Below are positions 22,300 to 24,952 of a stretch of 24,952 bases of DNA, in pieces (positions within the stretch are counted from its first letter, which is position 1; each line of letters begins with the position of its first letter). Position numbers and translations under genes: made by a program. The DNA is taken from contig CAMTUU010000011.1 in NCBI GenBank assembly GCA_947085045.1, forward strand, positions 1-24,952. The letters run 5' to 3'. Origin of the DNA: Pseudolysinimonas_A sp947085045 (GTDB taxonomy: Bacteria > Actinomycetota > Actinomycetes > Actinomycetales > Microbacteriaceae). The notes under the pieces were generated by a model, which ran no database searches, was not told the origin of the DNA, and was given only the letters and a program-made list of their open reading frames with translations.

Positions 22300-22319
22300 C
22301 CGGGGGGAAACGCCCCCGG
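22300..22319 (-). other. GC-rich hairpin in the hup leader
   Basis: CCGGGGG pairs with CCCCCGG around a 6-nt loop, about 37 nt before the hup start. A candidate -10 TAGTTT lies upstream (minus strand, about 22335-22340), so the hairpin would be transcribed. It could stabilise the leader or act in attenuation; function unknown. Confidence 0.45.
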
Positions 22320-22398
22320 AACCGCCTCGAAACTAACAGCAAACACCGTGATTTCAGGCCATTTCGTGCCCGTGGCGAATTCCTTCAGGAAATACGAA

Positions 22399-22428
22399 GA
22401 ACCCCGGCCCTGAGGAGGACCGGGGTTC
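22399..22428 (-). terminator. Terminator of the rpmB-rpmG-rpsN operon
   Basis: GAACCCCGG pairs with CCGGGGTTC (9 bp, 12-nt loop), and in the minus direction the stem is followed by a T-rich stretch. It lies 43 nt after the rpsN stop. Confidence 0.75.
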
Positions 22429-22433
22429 GTGCG

Positions 22434-22470
22434 GGTCTCGACACGCCCGTCGGGGCTACTCGACTACCGA
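22434..22470. repeat. Possible dispersed REP-like element
   Basis: GGTCTCGACACGCC followed by GGGGCTACTCGACTACCG, directly after rpsN, resembles short repeats (GTCTCGACACG...CTACTCGACCACCG) that I recall between genes of Microbacteriaceae. Only one copy is in this window, so the repeat nature is not shown here. Confidence 0.3.
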
Positions 22471-22776
22471 CTACCAGCTCGACTTGGTGATGCCGGGCAG
22501 TTCGCCGCGGTGCGCCATGTCGCGGAAGCGGACCCGTGAAATGCCGTAACGCGACAGGTTGCCGCGGGGGCGTCCGTCGATCGAGTCGCGGTTGCGGTAG
22601 CGCACCGGCGACGCGTCGCGCGGGAGCTTCTGCAGCCCGAGGCGCGCGGCCTCGCGGGACTCGTCAGTGCCGTTCGGGTCGACGAGAGCCTTCTTCAGCT
22701 CGAGCCGCTTGGCGGCCCAACGCTCGATGATGACGGCCCGCTGGTCGTTCTTCGCGATCTTGCTCTTCTTGGCCAT
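22471..22776 (-). CDS. rpsN: 30S ribosomal protein S14, zinc-free long form
   Basis: The 101-residue protein begins MAKKSKIAKNDQRAVIIERWAAKR and ends with SRYGISRVRFRDMAHRGELPGITKSSW, the conserved S14 C-terminus. It is the long form without any cysteine, hence without the zinc ribbon of the short form. S14 binds 16S rRNA in the head of the small subunit. It is the last gene of the rpmB-rpmG-rpsN unit, starting 4 nt after the rpmG stop. In actinobacteria cysteine-free copies are often zinc-starvation substitutes under Zur; here they may also be the only copies. Confidence 0.97.
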   Translation of the reverse strand: MAKKSKIAKNDQRAVIIERWAAKRLELKKALVDPNGTDESREAARLGLQKLPRDASPVRYRNRDSIDGRPRGNLSRYGISRVRFRDMAHRGELPGITKSSW

Positions 22777-22780
22777 GTGG

Positions 22781-22950
<170 letters not shown>

Positions 22951-22951
<1 letters not shown>

Positions 22952-23187
22952 CAGATCTTCTCCCCACGGGCCAGGAGGTCCTGGACCACCGACTCGATGC
23001 CACGGGCGTCGATCACCTTGATGCCCTTGGCGGACAGCGTGAGGGTGATCGTGCGGCGCAGCGACGGCACGTAGTACTTCTTCTTCTGCACGTTCGGGTC
23101 GAAGCGGCGCTTCGTGCGGCGGTGCGAGTGCGAGATGTTGTGTCCGAAACCGGGGACGGCTCCGGTCACCTGGCAGACAGCTGCCAT
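22951..23187 (-). CDS. rpmB: 50S ribosomal protein L28
   Basis: The 78-residue protein starts at the ATG at 23187, reading MAAVCQVTGAVPGFGHNISHSHRRTKRRFDPNVQKKKYYV; GGAGG lies 5 nt before it, which rules out the upstream in-frame start at 23199. Only one cysteine (Cys5) is present, so it is not the four-cysteine zinc form. It is the first gene of the rpmB-rpmG-rpsN unit. Upstream, a perfect 18-bp palindrome lies at 23229-23246, between a weak -35 and -10. Confidence 0.97.
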
Positions 23188-23228
23188 GGTTTCCTCCAAT
23201 TTCGGGCGGATCGCTCCGCCCCGCTACC

Positions 23229-23246
23229 GTGAGGCGATCGCCTCAC
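23229..23246. promoter_or_regulatory. Perfect 18-bp palindrome before rpmB, candidate operator
   Basis: GTGAGGCGATCGCCTCAC lies 41 nt upstream of the rpmB ATG. On the minus strand it sits between TTGGGT and GTAGCG, which are 17 nt apart and could be a weak promoter. A second, 12-bp palindrome (TCGGCATGCCGA) lies at 23260-23271. It is not an AT-rich Zur box. The 351 bp between rpmB and the Fur-family gene hold no other convincing gene. Confidence 0.45.
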
Positions 23247-23295
23247 CCAAGGTCACTTGTCGGCATGCCGAGTCCCGATCGCTCGAGTGGCACAC

Positions 23296-23321
23296 AAGAA
23301 GCCCCGTCTCCGGGACAACTT
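23296..23321 (-). terminator. Weak hairpin, possible terminator after the Fur-family gene
   Basis: CCCG pairs with CGGG around TCTC, with further imperfect pairing outside (AAG/CTT). In the minus direction GGGGCTTCTTGTG follows. It lies about 220 nt past the regulator stop, so the link is loose. Confidence 0.3.
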
Positions 23322-23538
23322 GACGATCGTACGCGACGATCCGCCGCGAGGCAACGTCGGCAGTCGTCCAGTCGCGGTGGAAGATGCCAACGCATTCACC
23401 TTCTCGCGCTCCGGAGCTTGCGGGGCGATCTGGTCGTACCCGTCGTCCTCATGCCCGACCGTCGCCCCATCAGCACGTCCTCGTCGCCGCGTCGAACGGC
23501 TGTCTTTCGCCGACGCCCGTCGACCCGAACGCCGCCGG

Positions 23539-23928
23539 TCAGTCTGCGCCGCGCGAGCACTCCGGGCACGAGCCGAAAACGTCGACGACATGCTTCGCAC
23601 GAGTGAAGCCATGTTGCGCCGCGACGCGCTGCGCCCACTCCTCGACTTCGTCCGCCGCGATCTCGACGGTCCTGCCGCAGGACCGGCAGATGAGGTGATG
23701 GTGGTGGATGCCGGGGGTGCAGGCGCGGTACAGGCTCTCGCCGTCCTGCCGGAGCGAGTCGGCATCCCCCTCGACCGCGAGGTCGGCGAGCGCGCGATAG
23801 ACGGTCGCGAGCCCGACGGATGACCCCGAGCCCTTGAGCGACGCGTACAGCGTCTGCGCGCTCACGAACCCGTCGGAGTCGTCGAGCGCCTCGCGCACGG
23901 CTTCGCGCTGCCAGGTGTTCCGCTTCAT
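23539..23928 (-). CDS. zur: Fur family transcriptional regulator, probably Zur
   Basis: The 129-residue protein has an N-terminal winged helix (MKRNTWQREAVREALDDSDGFVSAQTLYASLKGSGSSVGLATVYRALADLA) and a C-terminal dimerisation domain with the metal-binding cluster HHHHLICRSCG (75-85). Two CxxC pairs (Cys81/Cys84 and Cys121/Cys124) form the structural zinc site. Fur-family proteins sense iron, zinc, manganese or peroxide; the adjacent cysteine-free ribosomal proteins make the zinc sensor Zur the best reading. No box of the known actinobacterial Zur type (TGAAAATGATTTTCA-like) was found upstream of either unit, which leaves the assignment open. The ATG at 23928 has neither a clear ribosome site nor a -10 at the leaderless distance. 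Confidence 0.8.
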   Translation of the reverse strand: MKRNTWQREAVREALDDSDGFVSAQTLYASLKGSGSSVGLATVYRALADLAVEGDADSLRQDGESLYRACTPGIHHHHLICRSCGRTVEIAADEVEEWAQRVAAQHGFTRAKHVVDVFGSCPECSRGAD

Positions 23929-24002
23929 GTCCGCGCCGCCTTCCCGGTCGAGGTTCCGCCCCGATCCTGCCGACCAAGTAGATCAGGAACGCCGCCGACG
24001 CG

Positions 24003-24952
24003 TCAGTCGAGCAGGAGGGCGGGCTCCTCGATGACCGACGCGAGATCCGCGGTGAAGCGGCTCGCGACATCCCCGTCGACGATGCGGTGATCGAACGCCG
24101 CCGACACCGTCGTGACGTACGCGGGACGCACCTCGCCGTCGACGACCCAGGGCTTCTGCTTGATCGCGCCCAGGGCCACGATGCCGACCTCGCCCGGGTT
24201 GAGGATCGGCGTGCCGGTATCCATCCCGAACGAGCCGAGGTTGGTGATCGTGATCGTGCCTTGAGACATGTCCGCCGGTGTCGTCTTGCCGTCGCGCGCC
24301 GTCACGGTGAGCTGCTCGAGCGCCATCGCGAGCTCGCGCAGGCTGAGGTTCTGGGCGTCCTTGATGTTCGGCACGATGAGCCCGCGCGGCGTCGCGGCCG
24401 CGATCCCGAGGTTCACGTAGTGGTGCACGATGATCTCCGCGTCGGTCCAGGTCGAGTTGACCGTGGGGTTGCGTTGCACCGCCCAGATCACCGCCTTCGC
24501 CATGACCAGCAGCGGCGAGACCCGGATGCCAGCGAATTGCGCCGAATCCTTCAGCCGACGCGTGAACTCCATCGTGCGGGTCGCGTTCACGTCGGTGAAG
24601 ACGCTCACGTGCGGCGCGGTGAAGGCGCTGTGCACCATCGCCGTCGCGATCGCCTTGCGCACGCCCTTCACCGGGATGCGCTCCTCGCGCTCCTCGGGCC
24701 AGGCGGGGGTCTCGAGGTTGCGGAACACCGTCGCCTGCGAGGCGCCGCGCACGACGTCCTCGCGCACGATCTCGCCGCCGACGCCGGTGCCGGTGACCGT
24801 GGCCAGGTCGACGCCCAGGTCTTTCGCGAGCTTCCGGATCGGCGGCTTGGCGATGATCGGCATCGACGACCCCGAGGGGCGTCCGGCCGAGGCCTTGGCG
24901 CCGGCGGCGGTCGCGCCCTCGGCGGCCGGGGCGACGGCGGCCGGGCGGCGGC
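24003..24952 (-). CDS. 2-oxoacid dehydrogenase E2 (dihydrolipoamide acyltransferase), C-terminal part
   Basis: The frame is open to the right edge of the window, so the N-terminus (lipoyl domain) is missing. Visible parts, in order, are an Ala/Gly-rich linker, a peripheral subunit-binding domain (PPIRKLAKDLGVDLATVTGTGVGGEIVREDVV), a short linker, and the catalytic acyltransferase domain. The latter contains IPVKGVRKAIATAMVHSAFTAPHVS, SQGTITITNLGSFGMDTGTPILNPGEVGIVALGAI and the active-site motif FDHRIVDGDVASRF near the C-terminus (His and Asp of HxxxDG). The enzyme transfers acyl groups from lipoate to CoA in a large complex. The branched-chain or pyruvate complex cannot be told apart without the E1 genes. 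An internal ATG at 24863 is not the start, because the linker continues in frame upstream of it. Confidence 0.93.
   Translation of the reverse strand, partial: RRPAAVAPAAEGATAAGAKASAGRPSGSSMPIIAKPPIRKLAKDLGVDLATVTGTGVGGEIVREDVVRGASQATVFRNLETPAWPEEREERIPVKGVRKAIATAMVHSAFTAPHVSVFTDVNATRTMEFTRRLKDSAQFAGIRVSPLLVMAKAVIWAVQRNPTVNSTWTDAEIIVHHYVNLGIAAATPRGLIVPNIKDAQNLSLRELAMALEQLTVTARDGKTTPADMSQGTITITNLGSFGMDTGTPILNPGEVGIVALGAIKQKPWVVDGEVRPAYVTTVSAAFDHRIVDGDVASRFTADLASVIEEPALLLD

Noticed and set aside
23257..23823. Plus-strand open frame of 188 codons opposite the Fur-family gene
   Set aside because: Its first half lies in the intergenic region with mixed composition and its second half is antisense to zur; no domain, ribosome site or -10 box supports it.

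Overview
The window reads as chromosomal DNA of a high-GC Gram-positive actinobacterium, most likely a member of the Microbacteriaceae. The evidence is strong GC bias at third codon positions, a C50-carotenoid gene set (crtE-crtB-crtI-crtYe-crtYf-crtEb with idi), a dnaK promoter with HAIR-like HspR operators, a mycobacterial-type dCTP deaminase, and many start codons lying 6-7 nt behind a TANNNT -10 box, as in leaderless mRNAs. The species cannot be named from the sequence alone.

Layout. 1-118: 5' end of dnaK (minus) with its promoter and two HAIR-like inverted repeats. 260-2372: a DUF2165 membrane protein and an Atg22/UMF1-type MFS transporter (plus). 2373-2665: a hairpin and a doubtful, interrupted small ORF. 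2666-7694: the six-gene carotenoid operon on the minus strand, every junction a 4-nt overlap; it opens divergently from idi (7716-8273), which supplies DMAPP. 8288-8931: a PCD-like plus glyoxalase-like gene broken by a one-base frameshift. 8991-9431: an unknown protein. 9459-10064: dcd. 10131-10204: tRNA-Gly(CCC).

10231-14351 is an accessory island of visibly lower GC directly behind the tRNA gene. It holds a putative PD-(D/E)xK restriction enzyme, a C5-cytosine DNA methyltransferase, a Vsr mismatch endonuclease and a two-TM protein with a predicted beta-solenoid tail, all on the minus strand. No integrase or duplicated attachment site was found. Behind it lies a decayed DUF3253 gene (14419-14665).

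14731-16741 carries a DUF2470 protein, a small membrane protein, a GNAT acetyltransferase, a frameshifted small hydrophobic protein and heme oxygenase. DUF2470 and heme oxygenase point to heme handling. 16738-18905: a ketopantoate reductase-like gene joined to a Pif1/RecD-like helicase. 18972-19925: a membrane-anchored protein of unknown function. 19922-21886: a CopD-CtaG fusion for copper handling and cytochrome oxidase assembly. 21976-23187: HU and the cysteine-poor ribosomal proteins S14, L33 and L28. 23539-23928: a Fur-family regulator, probably Zur, next to those ribosomal genes. 24003-24952: the C-terminal part of a 2-oxoacid dehydrogenase E2 subunit, running off the window.

Two patterns cut across the window. 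At least 14 genes have a -10-like hexamer 6-7 nt before the start codon, whereas HU, L28 and a few others have Shine-Dalgarno sites. Several small genes carry single-base losses, and two of these losses lie in the same 8-mer; they could be real decay or assembly error.
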